A DNA stretch of 23,222 bases from CAZVAO01 sp964625175 (GCA_964625175.1 CAZVAO010000024.1:1-23222), one strand, 5' to 3'; positions 1 through 7,496 are shown, counted from the first letter of the stretch. The notes: a model not told the origin generated them from the letters alone. Made by a program: numbers and translations.

Positions 1-306
1 ATCTGACAACATGCTGTACCCGATAATTCCAACTTTCCAACCAATAAACCATTGCTTGGCCATTGATTGTCGCACGAAGTGCGCTTGGCGGCGTCTTTGC
101 GCCTATCCCCTATCGCCCAGCCCATCTAACCACCTACACCCCTCGTAATCCGGTGGCTTTCAGAATTGCGCTCAGAAACAGAAACAGCGAATCAATTCAC
201 AAACGCTGTACATGTAGTACGTGTTTTTGGATTGATTCGCTGTGACGCAGCTATGAGTGTGATTATGGAAGCGTCCTTAGGCTGGAAACTCCCACTCTAC
301 CATTTA
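1..306. other. Non-coding flank downstream of the oxidoreductase operon
   Basis: No convincing gene lies here. The right half (158-270) is a member of the palindromic repeat family described separately. The left part (1-125) has short minus-strand open frames running off the window edge. One starts at an ATG at 125 with an AGGTGG-like sequence a few bases upstream, so the start of a truncated gene cannot be excluded, but nothing in the 41 visible codons is recognisable. No U-tract terminator is obvious for the operon that ends at 307. Confidence 0.5.
158..270 (-). repeat. Palindromic intergenic repeat, copy 1 (113 bp)
   Basis: Read on the minus strand this element starts TTCCATAATC and ends GCGCAATTCTGAAA. 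It has the same ends and the same 113-bp length as the copy at 19640-19752. It is a long imperfect hairpin: the arms at 183-194 and 231-242 are perfectly complementary over 12 bp, the centre is GTAC-ATGTA-GTAC, and the outer ends also pair. The internal arms differ from those of the other copies, so conservation is mainly at the ends and centre. The size and fold suggest a REP/MITE-like non-autonomous element. Confidence 0.7.
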
Positions 307-1455
307 TTAAACGACGTTGGGTTCGCGAATACGCTCCCCACGCGCATAACGCCCAAGGTCATAGGTGGAAATCGGGATAATCGATTCTTGACCCAGAATA
401 TGCTCAGCCATCAAACGTGCGGTCATAGGCGCAATCATGAAGCCATGACCACTAAAACCAACAGCCTGATAGTATCCTTCAACATCTGGAACTCCCCCCA
501 GAATCGGTGCAGCATCAGGTGTGACGTTATAAAGTCCGGACCACTGGCGAATAATGCGCAGATCTGCAAGCGGCGGTAGCAATTTGGTGATGATTTCGGA
601 CATTTCCTGCATAAACTGCCAAGTGCTATCGATATTGAAGCCCCGTGGTTCATGCTCTGGATCGCCAAGTCCCATGATAAAACTGCCGTGCGGCGACTGT
701 TGGCAATAGATGCTGTGATGGAAGGACATAACCATTGGTCCCTGCATGGCTTTTACGGGCTCAGTAACTAAAATTTGATGGCGCTCGGAATGAATCGGCA
801 GTTCGACACCGACCATACCTGCGATAACTGTGGACCAGCCACCAGCTGCGTTGATGACACGGTCTGTAGCGATATCGCCTTTAGTTGTAACGACTTTAGT
901 GACTTTACCGTTCTCGGTAATGATGTCGGTAACTTCCGTGTAGGTTAGGAACTCAACACCCAACCGCTTAGCCGCCTTGTAATAAGCGTCTGTAACCTTA
1001 AAGGGGTTGGCATGACCGTCTTTTTGGTGGAAGGTGGCCCCCGCCATGCCCTCGGTATTGAGGTATGGCACGATTTCTCGAGCTTCTTCTGGTGTCTTGA
1101 TTTCACTCATGATGCCATGTTTGTGTTGCAGTTCAACATTCTTGAGGAATTGATTCCACATTTTATCGCCATAAGCAAGCAACAAGTAGCCGCCCTGCTT
1201 GAATTCAATATCATCATCGTAATCGAGCTCTTCATTCATGCGTTCCAAGCTCTCACAGCTGTACTTAGACAGAAGAATATTCGATTCAAGCCCCCACTGC
1301 TGGCGAACGCCGGCTCCGCAACGTCCTGTTGCGCCGCTGGCTAGGTAGGATTTTTCCACAACGGTAATATTGGTCATCCCACGAAGGGCTAATTCGTACG
1401 CAATCGCACAACCGATGACTCCACCACCGATAATAACCGCGTCTCTACTCTTCAT
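307..1455 (-). CDS. FAD-dependent oxidoreductase, DAO family (catalytic beta-type subunit of an amino-acid/amine dehydrogenase)
   Basis: A 382-residue flavoprotein of the D-amino-acid oxidase/sarcosine oxidase beta fold. The N-terminus has the dinucleotide-binding GGGVIGCAIAYELALRG (about residues 8-24), followed by SGATGRCGAGVRQQW, typical of sarcosine oxidase beta and proline dehydrogenase beta subunits. The C-terminus has AVGFSGHGFMIAP, which closes over the flavin. Such subunits oxidise a secondary amine or amino acid (sarcosine, proline, hydroxyproline, glycine in HcnC) and pass electrons to partner Fe-S/FAD subunits; the substrate here is not determined. I chose the ATG at 1455 because GCAGGTG lies 6 bases upstream and the protein then starts right at the Rossmann strand. 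A longer frame to 1710 only reads through the preceding gene. It is the last gene of the operon and overlaps the BFD-like gene by 11 bp. Confidence 0.88.
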   Translation of the reverse strand: MKSRDAVIIGGGVIGCAIAYELALRGMTNITVVEKSYLASGATGRCGAGVRQQWGLESNILLSKYSCESLERMNEELDYDDDIEFKQGGYLLLAYGDKMWNQFLKNVELQHKHGIMSEIKTPEEAREIVPYLNTEGMAGATFHQKDGHANPFKVTDAYYKAAKRLGVEFLTYTEVTDIITENGKVTKVVTTKGDIATDRVINAAGGWSTVIAGMVGVELPIHSERHQILVTEPVKAMQGPMVMSFHHSIYCQQSPHGSFIMGLGDPEHEPRGFNIDSTWQFMQEMSEIITKLLPPLADLRIIRQWSGLYNVTPDAAPILGGVPDVEGYYQAVGFSGHGFMIAPMTARLMAEHILGQESIIPISTYDLGRYARGERIREPNVV

Positions 1456-1735
1456 GTTTTTCACCTGCTTTCGCCATAGTACCCAGCTTGATTCCTTTGA
1501 TGGGTCCGCGCTGGCGCGATATGGTCTGTTTCTCAATCGGCTTACCCGTGTAGTTGGCAATCTCACGCTCAATGATTGGTCCACAGGTTTTCCCTTGGCA
1601 AGGTCCCATCCCAGCACGTGTGATGCGCTTAATCTCGTCAAGAGAGGTGTACCCCTGCTCAATGAGGTCACGGACCTGCTGAAGTGTGACATCACTGCAA
1701 CGACATACAATAGTTGATTCAGCTTTATTAGTCAT
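1445..1735 (-). CDS. BFD-like [2Fe-2S]-binding small subunit
   Basis: A 96-residue protein with the bacterioferritin-associated-ferredoxin-like pattern: C11-x-C13 in IVCRCSDVT, then C46-x4-C51 in GPCQGKTCGP. The spacing fits one [2Fe-2S] cluster. Domains of this type occur alone or fused to the alpha subunit in sarcosine oxidase, NirB, and proline/hydroxyproline dehydrogenase complexes, where they relay electrons between flavins. The basic tail after about residue 65 has no recognised motif. The start ATG overlaps the stop of the upstream ferredoxin gene (TAATG), and the 3' end overlaps the DAO gene by 11 bp, so translational coupling is likely. Its role is inferred from the family and from its position between the two flavoprotein genes. 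Confidence 0.85.
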   Translation of the reverse strand: MTNKAESTIVCRCSDVTLQQVRDLIEQGYTSLDEIKRITRAGMGPCQGKTCGPIIEREIANYTGKPIEKQTISRQRGPIKGIKLGTMAKAGEKHEE

Positions 1736-2226
1736 TAGTATGATCTCCTATCAATTGAGCGGACAGTCATCATATCCTCTTTAGGAACAGCAAGGTGGAC
1801 AATTCGCGTCTTGTCGAAAAAGGCTCCATCCTGAACTCGAATCACTCTGCCCTCACCAACAATTGCACCGCTACGATCCAAGGTCTTCACGACTGCACCG
1901 GCAACTGGTAATGGCGTAAACTCCCAAGGAAGTTTGATTAATGCTTCACTAGCACTATAGGTTGCATCCACAACAACAATCGCTAGCCCGGGACAGCGAG
2001 AAACGCAGACGGCACAGCCATTGCATTTGTCAAAATCAATTGTTGGGAGATCATTAATGTCTTCCATCGGCTTAATAGCTCCAAAACTGCACGCCTTTGT
2101 GCACGGATTACAAGGGATTCTTTGAAAACACTCAATAATCGCTACTGGACCTTTATTTAAGCGCTCAAGACTCGGTGTGACGCTTTGAATATCTTCTTGA
2201 GTGGCAACGCCTGTCTGTTTTAACAT
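1735..2226 (-). CDS. Two-cluster ferredoxin-type 4Fe-4S subunit
   Basis: A 163-residue iron-sulfur protein. Cysteines C33 and C39-x2-C42-x3-C46 form one set; C68-x2-C71-x2-C74-x3-C78 form a classical second set, so two [4Fe-4S] clusters are expected. The remaining C-terminal half (about 85-163) is hydrophobic/beta-rich without cysteines and may dock to the flavoproteins. The gene sits between the NAD(P)/FAD subunit (7-bp overlap at 2220-2226) and the BFD-like subunit (1-bp overlap). A ferredoxin-like subunit in this position matches the known archaeal multi-subunit dye-linked proline dehydrogenases, whose clusters combine two flavoproteins and small Fe-S proteins. The physiological electron acceptor is unknown; ferredoxin or a quinone pathway is possible. 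Confidence 0.85.
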   Translation of the reverse strand: MLKQTGVATQEDIQSVTPSLERLNKGPVAIIECFQRIPCNPCTKACSFGAIKPMEDINDLPTIDFDKCNGCAVCVSRCPGLAIVVVDATYSASEALIKLPWEFTPLPVAGAVVKTLDRSGAIVGEGRVIRVQDGAFFDKTRIVHLAVPKEDMMTVRSIDRRSY

Positions 2227-3056
2227 GATACTCGCACCCCCTCAAGTTTCTTAATACCCGCTCTAATGCGTTCGCCAACCGGACCACTGCGTAGGTCATG
2301 GAGCTCTGCATGGGCATCTGCCATGATTTTTTCTGCCTCAGCTACTTGGTAGCCTAAAGATTTAGCGGCTGCGGCTCCGGCCAACTTACCTTCAACCATA
2401 GCACTACTTGCCTCTTCAACACCAGCTAAGTCTCCTGCAACGTAGACTCCTGGGATTGTTGTCTCTAGGTTTTCACTGTGAACGGGTACGTAGCCACTTA
2501 ATTCACGAATATAGGCTAATTCTCCCCCGGCTTGAGCGATTAACTCAGTTAATGGGGTTAAACCAACGGCCAAGCAAATGGTGTCCACTTCAAGTGTTTG
2601 CTCGGAGCCTTCTATAATATTCCATTGATCATCTAATTTAGCGATTATGGCGCCCGATACCTCTCGCTCACCCAATGCTTCGACAATGGTGTGAGAAGTT
2701 AGAATGGGCACCCCTAAACGACGAATTTTGGAGGCATGAACGAGAAACCCTCCAATATTCGGTGAACCTTCGACAATGGCAACGACTTCAACGCCCGCTT
2801 GCTCTAGTTGATAGGATACGATTAAGCCAATATTCCCAGCGCCAACCATTAATACTTTGCTACCCGGCTTTACGCCATAAACATTCATCAGTGTTTGAAC
2901 GGCTCCAGCCCCATAAACACCTGGCAAATCATTGTTGGGNNNNNNNNNNNNNNNNNNNNNNNNNNNNNNNNNNNNNNNNNNNNNNNNNNNNNNNNNNNNN
3001 NNNNNNNNNNNNNNNNNNNNNNNNNNNNNNNNNNNNNNNATATCAGTTGTGATCAT
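2220..3056 (-). CDS. NAD(P)/FAD-dependent oxidoreductase (alpha-type subunit), interrupted by an assembly gap
   Basis: A pyridine-nucleotide-disulfide-type flavoprotein related to HcnB, octopine/nopaline oxidase subunit A and proline dehydrogenase alpha. Visible after the gap are LPGVYGAGAVQTLMN, the second Rossmann motif VLMVGAGNIGLIVSYQLEQAG, DTICLAVGLTPL, and the FAD-closing VYVAGDLAGVEEASSAM. Only MITTD of the N-terminus is visible, and a GxGxxG FAD-binding motif would be expected straight after it. The 100-N run replaces this domain and is probably a placeholder, because relatives usually have about 110-130 residues in this part, against 39 implied here. The gene overlaps the upstream [2Fe-2S] gene by 14 bp and the downstream ferredoxin gene by 7 bp. 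That the same frame continues across the gap carries little weight, since the gap length is arbitrary. Confidence 0.85.
   Translation of the reverse strand: MITTDXXXXXXXXXXXXXXXXXXXXXXXXXXXXXXXXXXPNNDLPGVYGAGAVQTLMNVYGVKPGSKVLMVGAGNIGLIVSYQLEQAGVEVVAIVEGSPNIGGFLVHASKIRRLGVPILTSHTIVEALGEREVSGAIIAKLDDQWNIIEGSEQTLEVDTICLAVGLTPLTELIAQAGGELAYIRELSGYVPVHSENLETTIPGVYVAGDLAGVEEASSAMVEGKLAGAAAAKSLGYQVAEAEKIMADAHAELHDLRSGPVGERIRAGIKKLEGVRVSC
2940..3039. other. Assembly gap (100 N)
   Basis: Exactly 100 undetermined bases inside the NAD(P)/FAD subunit gene. A round 100 is the usual convention for a scaffold gap of unknown size, so distances across it should not be trusted. Confidence 0.98.
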
Positions 3057-3360
3057 ACCTTAACTCACCCTTTCCTAGTTGACGTTCAACAGTCATGCCC
3101 TCGCGCAGCTTTGTTACACATACGCGAACATTAGGCTTCCCATCAACCACCATTAAGCATGATGAGCAGTTGCCAATTGCACAGTATAGACCGCGCGGAC
3201 GGTGTGTTTCTTCGCTTTCACGCAGTTCTTTAATTCCATTTGCATGGAGGGCAGCAACAATTGTTTCACTCTCGTAGCCTTCAATTTCTTTACCTTCAAA
3301 ATAAAACTTGACTTTGCGACCTTTGTCCCATTCTAAAATAGGATGATCTGTAATACGCAT
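3043..3360 (-). CDS. [2Fe-2S] ferredoxin-fold subunit (HcnA-like)
   Basis: A 105-residue protein with the plant-type ferredoxin cysteine pattern C60-x4-C65-x2-C68-x12-C81, in GLYCAIGNCSSC and VRVC. HcnA of hydrogen cyanide synthase and the N-terminal domain of heterotetrameric sarcosine oxidase alpha share this fold; it normally packs against the NAD(P)/FAD subunit encoded next. It is the first gene of the five-gene operon. The start ATG at 3360 has a strong GAGGAGG 7 bases upstream, and its last codons overlap the next gene by 14 bp. Upstream is a 260-bp gap with a possible promoter. Function as an electron-transfer subunit is solid; the substrate of the complex is not. Confidence 0.88.
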   Translation of the reverse strand: MRITDHPILEWDKGRKVKFYFEGKEIEGYESETIVAALHANGIKELRESEETHRPRGLYCAIGNCSSCLMVVDGKPNVRVCVTKLREGMTVERQLGKGELRYDHN

Positions 3361-3443
3361 TTACGCGCCTCCTCAAGCATTTATACCAGACAGTTATTAA
3401 GCTGAGCTAGTTTTACTAATATCGCTAAGTATCACAATTTATA

Positions 3444-3472
3444 TTTTTACCACAATGGATGATATTCGTCAA
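3444..3472 (-). promoter_or_regulatory. Possible promoter of the five-gene oxidoreductase operon
   Basis: TTGACG (3472-3467) is followed after 17 bp by TAAAAA (3449-3444) on the minus strand. This is a modest sigma-A match about 85 bp upstream of the first start codon. The -10 is weak, and the overlapping AT-rich bases offer alternatives. Confidence 0.3.
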
Positions 3473-3525
3473 CTGATTATCCTCGTTATTTCGCAAATTG
3501 CAAGAAAAACTGAACACACAAATAT

Positions 3526-3560
3526 TGGGTAATATGGCGATATCTATGCCTTATTACCCA
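3526..3560 (-). terminator. 13-bp hairpin downstream of the M20 gene
   Basis: TGGGTAATATGGC (3526-3538) pairs with GCCTTATTACCCA (3548-3560) with one mismatch and a 9-base loop. It lies 60 bp past the M20 stop and upstream of the oxidoreductase operon. The following U-tract is poor, so it may be a weak terminator or an operator rather than a clear intrinsic terminator. Confidence 0.4.
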
Positions 3561-3620
3561 TTATAAATATTCAAATAATGCTTTTAATCACGCATCACTA
3601 CAGTATTTTGGTAGAAATTC

Positions 3621-4808
3621 TTACTTTTGGTGACGACGCAAATACTCCAAGGTTGATTCTGCAAACACTGCCATGCCGTATGGGATACTATCTTCATCAA
3701 AATTGTATTTTGGATGGTGGCCCGGATAAATACAGTCTTTCTCTGGATTATAAGCCATCAGTCTAAAGAATGAAGATGGAACTGCCTCGGCAAAATAGCA
3801 AAAATCCTCGCCACCCATTGAAGGTTCTTTCGCTTCAATCACATTTTCAACACCTAAAATCCTATGGCCTACTTGACGAACTAAGTCGGTCATCGCTTCA
3901 TCATTGACGACTGATTCAATTCCCTGAATATACTCCAACTCATAAGTGCAGCGAAGTCCGTCACAAACGCCTTTGATAATGCGCTCAAACCGCTCAGGCA
4001 TACTCGCTTTCACTTCAGCATTCAAAGTGCGAATCGTACCCGTCATTTCAACAACGTCTGCAATGACATTATGGCGATAGCCCCCCTGAATCGTGCCCAT
4101 CGTTATTACAACAGGGTCAAGTGGACTCAATTCGCGCGAAACAATGGTTTGCAAGGCCGTTAATACGTAAGCGGAAGCCATAATTGCATCTACGGAGGTC
4201 TCTGGATGAGCGCCATGTCCACCATATCCAATAATTTTGATGCGAGCAAATCCGGTTCCAGCACTGCGCGGACCCGAACCAACGGCGATTTTCCCTGCTG
4301 GCCCACCAATACTTGAAAGGTGCAAACCAAACATGGCATCAACATGAGGATTTTCCAAAACACCCGCCTCGACCATCGGCTTAGCGCCACCAGGACCTTC
4401 TTCAGCCGGTTGGAAGATGAATTTAACATTGCCTTTGATCTGATCGCGCACCTCGCTCAGAAGCTTAGCAACACCCATTAAGATGGCAGTATGGCCATCA
4501 TGCCCACAGGCATGCATTTTCCCTTCAATCTTGGAGGAATATGGGGCGCCACTTTGCTCTGTGATTGGCAACGCATCCATATCCGCCCGCAAACCGACTG
4601 TCGGACCATCTTCTATACCGCGCAATAAACCAACAACACCGGTATTTGCGACGCCCGTTTGAACCTCCATACCTAGACTGCGTAAATATTCAGCTACAAT
4701 TCCCGAAGTACGATGTTCCTCCATGCCCAGTTCTGGGTTCATGTGGAAATCACGTCTAATGTCAATAAATTGTTGTTTTAATTCCTGCGCACGTTCTAAT
4801 AAAGTCAT
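3621..4808 (-). CDS. M20 family metal-dependent amidohydrolase (hippurate/N-acyl-amino-acid hydrolase type)
   Basis: A 395-residue enzyme of the M20D/amidohydrolase group, which hydrolyses N-acyl or N-carbamoyl amino acids and related amides. Motifs in order are IRRDFHMNPELG (about 17-28), LRADMDALP (73-81), HACGHDGHTA with the metal ligands (99-108), FQPAEEGPGGA with the catalytic/metal glutamates E136-E137, GLHLS with ligand H163, GYGGHGAHPE at the start of the lid domain, MGGEDF, and the C-terminal PGHHPKYNFDE. Length is normal and there is no signal peptide, so it is cytoplasmic. The ATG at 4808 has GAGGAAC just upstream. It is transcribed towards the dehydrogenase operon 260 bp away, so it could release the amino acid oxidised by that complex; this link is inference. 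A structured leader precedes it. Confidence 0.9.
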   Translation of the reverse strand: MTLLERAQELKQQFIDIRRDFHMNPELGMEEHRTSGIVAEYLRSLGMEVQTGVANTGVVGLLRGIEDGPTVGLRADMDALPITEQSGAPYSSKIEGKMHACGHDGHTAILMGVAKLLSEVRDQIKGNVKFIFQPAEEGPGGAKPMVEAGVLENPHVDAMFGLHLSSIGGPAGKIAVGSGPRSAGTGFARIKIIGYGGHGAHPETSVDAIMASAYVLTALQTIVSRELSPLDPVVITMGTIQGGYRHNVIADVVEMTGTIRTLNAEVKASMPERFERIIKGVCDGLRCTYELEYIQGIESVVNDEAMTDLVRQVGHRILGVENVIEAKEPSMGGEDFCYFAEAVPSSFFRLMAYNPEKDCIYPGHHPKYNFDEDSIPYGMAVFAESTLEYLRRHQK

Positions 4809-5155
4809 TGTTCCTCATTTCTGCGAGAATCTCGCTTTTTATTGATCGGTTAAGAGATTCACTAATCGGTGTTCTTCAGGGGTGTTCTTATAAACGTTCT
4901 TAAATTGTCGGACGATTTACCCCTGTTATATTCGCTTTCTTATGGTCATACCCTTTATGAAAAAAGCAAATATCGCAAGAAATCCTGCTTACATTAATTC
5001 TTTAAGCATACGGATCGCCACATATTTGCCTTTTATCTTATCACAGTTAATTGCCTAAAGCCATGCGTTTTATGGCATAAATATCTTATATTAATAGTCT
5101 TTTTTATATTTATTTTAATTATCTAATAATATAGAGAACTGTGCTTTAGGCTTGG
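4809..5155 (-). other. 347-bp structured leader/intergenic region between the DUF554 and M20 genes
   Basis: No ORF of note. On the minus strand, in order: a 9-bp inverted repeat (GCCTAAAGC, with copies at 5143-5151 and 5053-5061 on the plus strand) whose promoter-distal arm abuts a GCCAT/ATGGC hairpin; the nested hairpin with a U6 tail listed separately (4960-5029); a 7-bp inverted repeat CAGGGGT/ACCCCTG (4919-4925 and 4877-4883); and GCGAGA-TTCTCGC (4824-4836) directly before the M20 ribosome-binding site. I recognise no known riboswitch class. Confidence 0.5.
4960..5029 (-). terminator. Nested stem-loop with U6 tail (terminator or structured RNA)
   Basis: On the minus strand GCAAATAT (5029-5022) pairs with ATATTTGC (4973-4966), followed by six U (4965-4960). 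Inside it ATCC/GGAT (5015-5012 with 4985-4982) and GCTTA/TAAGC (5007-5003 with 4991-4987) stack into one elongated hairpin. It may simply terminate the parA-parB-DUF554 transcript. The internal loops and the position ahead of the M20 gene leave room for an attenuator. Confidence 0.5.
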
Positions 5156-5851
5156 TCATGACCATAACACCATTAGCTGCATAATAAAGATTGGCATAAA
5201 AATAGCGGGGAGTAGGTTGCCTACCTTGATTTTAGTCATGCCCAATAGATTAAAGCCAATTGCAGCAATTAGCAAACCCCCAGCAGCACTCATTTCTAAA
5301 ATAATTGCAGGCGTTAGGAATTGATTCAACATTCCGGCCAATAAGGTCAGGCTTCCTTGATAGAGAAAAACGGGCACTGCAGATAGCATAACGCCAATTC
5401 CTAAAGAAGCCGTAAAGACAATAGAGGTAATGCCGTCAATAAAACCCTTGGCTATCAGCGTGGTATGATTCCCCTCTAGACCGCTCTGTAAAGCCCCCAT
5501 AATGGCCATTGCGCCGACACAATAGACCAAACTGCTGGTTACAAAAGCCGTTGAGAGTTCACCACCCGATTTGGAGAGCTTCTTTTCTAAGTAATTTCCA
5601 AGCTGTTCAAGCCGTTTTTCGATATCAACCAGTTCGCCTAATAAGGCTCCAAGCCCCATACTGAAAATTAGAACCAAAATCTCTGTGCTTTTAATGGCCA
5701 TTTGCATACCGATTAGGATTACAGATAAGGCCATTGCCTGCATTATGGTATTTTTTACCTTTTCCGGTATGCCCTTGCGCAATACCAAGCCAATTAAGGA
5801 GCCACAAACAATTAAGATTGCATTGATCAAACTACCTTTTAATAGAATCAT
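5156..5851 (-). CDS. DUF554 family integral membrane protein
   Basis: A 231-residue, very hydrophobic protein with about six to seven membrane segments. It begins MILLKGSLINAILIVCGSLIGL and has the characteristic ALSVILIGMQMAIK, GLGALLGELVDIEKRLE and FIDGITSIVFTASLGIGV stretches of the DUF554 (YdfK-like) family. The molecular function of the family is not established; it is often annotated as a putative transporter. The gene starts 12 bp after the parB stop with a modest AAGGG site, so it is very probably co-transcribed with parAB. Length is typical and there are no signs of decay. An interesting side question is whether this membrane protein has any connection with segregation, since nothing in its sequence suggests one. 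Confidence 0.85.
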   Translation of the reverse strand: MILLKGSLINAILIVCGSLIGLVLRKGIPEKVKNTIMQAMALSVILIGMQMAIKSTEILVLIFSMGLGALLGELVDIEKRLEQLGNYLEKKLSKSGGELSTAFVTSSLVYCVGAMAIMGALQSGLEGNHTTLIAKGFIDGITSIVFTASLGIGVMLSAVPVFLYQGSLTLLAGMLNQFLTPAIILEMSAAGGLLIAAIGFNLLGMTKIKVGNLLPAIFMPIFIMQLMVLWS

Positions 5852-5863
5852 TCGAATATACCC

Positions 5864-6742
5864 TTATGCCTTGATTAAACTGATGATCCGCTCCAAGTCC
5901 TCATCACTATAGTACTCAATCACGATTTGCCCTTTTTTATCAGATCCTTTGATCGCAACCTGGGTTTGGAATTTTGACTTTAACTGCTCTTCCAAATCCC
6001 GAATAATGAGCTGGCGCAAATAGTCATCGTGGTCTGTGCGTTTTTCTTCTGAGCCACCTTGCAGGCTGGTCTTGTGATGTTTTCGTGCGCGCTTTTCAAC
6101 ATCGCGTACACTTAGTTTTTTCTCCACAATTTGATATGCCAAAGTTAATTGAAAATCCAGATCTTCAATATTCAGCAGGGCTCGTGCATGACCTGATGTA
6201 ATCGCACCTGTTCTTAATAATTCTTGGATTTGCGGTGGCAAAACTAACAGGCGAATGCTATTGGAAACATAGGATCGACTTTTACCTAAACGTTTCGCCA
6301 AATCGGTTTTACTAATCCCCAAATTCAATGTAAGCGTCTCCAAAGCCTTAGCTTCCTCTAAAGCTGACAAATCTTCCCTTTGAATATTCTCTATTAGGGA
6401 CATTTCAAGGATCTTATCGTCACTTAGATTCTTAATAATACAAGGTATAGTCGTTAAGCCAGCCTTCTGAGCAGCACGGTAGCGCCGTTCACCTGCTACA
6501 ATCATGTACTTTGTGCCTTGAGCCACCACTAACAAGGGTTGAATAATGCCATATTCCTTAATCGATGCACTTAATTCTTCTAATCGTTCCACATCAAACT
6601 CACGACGGGGTTGATTTTCGTTGGGGAAAACCTGATTAAGGCTTAATTCCGTAATCGATTCGGCAGATTCTGCTCCATAAATTGGCTGTGAGGGCATTAA
6701 AGCACCCAAACCACGGCCTAATCCAGAATTTTTCTTACTCAC
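5864..6742 (-). CDS. parB: Chromosome-partitioning protein ParB (Spo0J)
   Basis: A 292-residue parS-binding CTPase clamp that loads at parS, spreads, and recruits SMC and ParA. The N-terminus KKNSGLGRGLGALM is the ParA-interacting tail. The ParB/Srx CTP-binding fold carries GERRYRAA (84-91) and ENIQRED (118-124). The helix-turn-helix covers about 142-165 (LGISKTDLAKRLGKSRSYVSN). The C-terminal dimerisation domain ends in DLERIISLIKA. Between about 222 and 245 is a polar linker. The gene overlaps parA by 8 bp and is followed closely by DUF554. Two matching parS sites lie about 100-200 bp upstream of parA. It could be confused with Noc, but the LGRGLGAL tail, the adjacent parA and the canonical TTTCACGTGAAA core of the sites favour ParB. 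Confidence 0.95.
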   Translation of the reverse strand: MSKKNSGLGRGLGALMPSQPIYGAESAESITELSLNQVFPNENQPRREFDVERLEELSASIKEYGIIQPLLVVAQGTKYMIVAGERRYRAAQKAGLTTIPCIIKNLSDDKILEMSLIENIQREDLSALEEAKALETLTLNLGISKTDLAKRLGKSRSYVSNSIRLLVLPPQIQELLRTGAITSGHARALLNIEDLDFQLTLAYQIVEKKLSVRDVEKRARKHHKTSLQGGSEEKRTDHDDYLRQLIIRDLEEQLKSKFQTQVAIKGSDKKGQIVIEYYSDEDLERIISLIKA

Positions 6743-7496
6743 GATTCAATACCTCCTGGGTTAACTCTTGATAGGCTTTCGCCCCAGAGCTGCTATTATC
6801 ATATAAAACGATGGGCAAATCGAAGCTTGGTGCTTCACTCAGCTTGACATTACGTGGAATAACCGTGTTAAACACGACTTTAGGGAAGTAATTTCGAACC
6901 TCATCCGCTACTTGTTGTGATAACTTAGTACGCGAATCAAACATCGTCAGAACAACACCGCTTATGATGAGATTCTTATTCAAATATTGCTGTGCTAAAC
7001 GGATTGAGTTTATTAATTGCGTTAAACCCTCCAAGGCATAATACTCACATTGTACAGGAATTATTATTTCATCTGCTGCTGTAAAGGCATTTAAGGTCAA
7101 TAATCCTAAAGAAGGCGGGCAATCTATGATAATATACTGATATTTATCCTTTATATAGCTTAATGCTGTTAGGAGTTTTGATTCTCGCGCAGCTATTGTC
7201 ACTAATTCTATTTCGGCCCCCGCTAAGTTTTGCGTAGCGGGCACAACCTCTAAGTTTGCAATCATAGTTTGCTTAATAACCATTTCTAGGGGGTATTCAT
7301 CAACTAAAACATTGTAAATACACCCGGTTAACTCTCTTTTATTGATTCCAAAGCCACTGGATGCATTTCCTTGAGGATCAATATCGACTAGTAAGACCTT
7401 TTTACCTTCAATTGCTAAACATGCCGCTAAGTTAACAGCTGTTGTTGTTTTACCAACACCGCCCTTCTGATTAGCTAAAGCAATTATTTTTGTCAC
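6735..7496 (-). CDS. parA: Chromosome-partitioning ATPase ParA (Soj)
   Basis: A 253-residue deviant-Walker ATPase that binds nucleoid DNA as an ATP dimer; in Bacillus relatives Soj also regulates DnaA. The signature KGGVGKTTTAVNLAACLA (11-28) carries both lysines of the deviant Walker A box. LLVDIDPQGN (35-44) and YIIIDCPPSLGLLTLNA follow. The GTG at 7496 is chosen because GGGAGTGG lies just upstream and it gives the standard MTKIIALANQKGG start; an ATG at 7562 would add 22 non-homologous residues. A good promoter (7542-7569) and parS site 1 lie just upstream, so ParB bound there could affect expression. It overlaps parB by 8 bp. Soj/Spo0J autoregulation is known in the family; here it is inferred. 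Confidence 0.95.
   Translation of the reverse strand: MTKIIALANQKGGVGKTTTAVNLAACLAIEGKKVLLVDIDPQGNASSGFGINKRELTGCIYNVLVDEYPLEMVIKQTMIANLEVVPATQNLAGAEIELVTIAARESKLLTALSYIKDKYQYIIIDCPPSLGLLTLNAFTAADEIIIPVQCEYYALEGLTQLINSIRLAQQYLNKNLIISGVVLTMFDSRTKLSQQVADEVRNYFPKVVFNTVIPRNVKLSEAPSFDLPIVLYDNSSSGAKAYQELTQEVLNRE

Noticed and set aside
1..125. Minus-strand partial ORF at the left edge starting at ATG 125
   Set aside because: Only 41 codons are visible, all three minus frames are open for similar lengths, and no frame gives a recognisable protein. Left as unresolved.
166..579. 137-codon plus-strand frame over the repeat and the DAO gene
   Set aside because: It runs antisense into a clear flavoprotein gene and begins inside the palindromic repeat.
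1456..1710. N-terminal extension of the DAO flavoprotein gene (467-residue version)
   Set aside because: The extra 85 residues come from reading through the BFD-like gene in another frame. A good ribosome-binding site and the Rossmann motif place the start at 1455.
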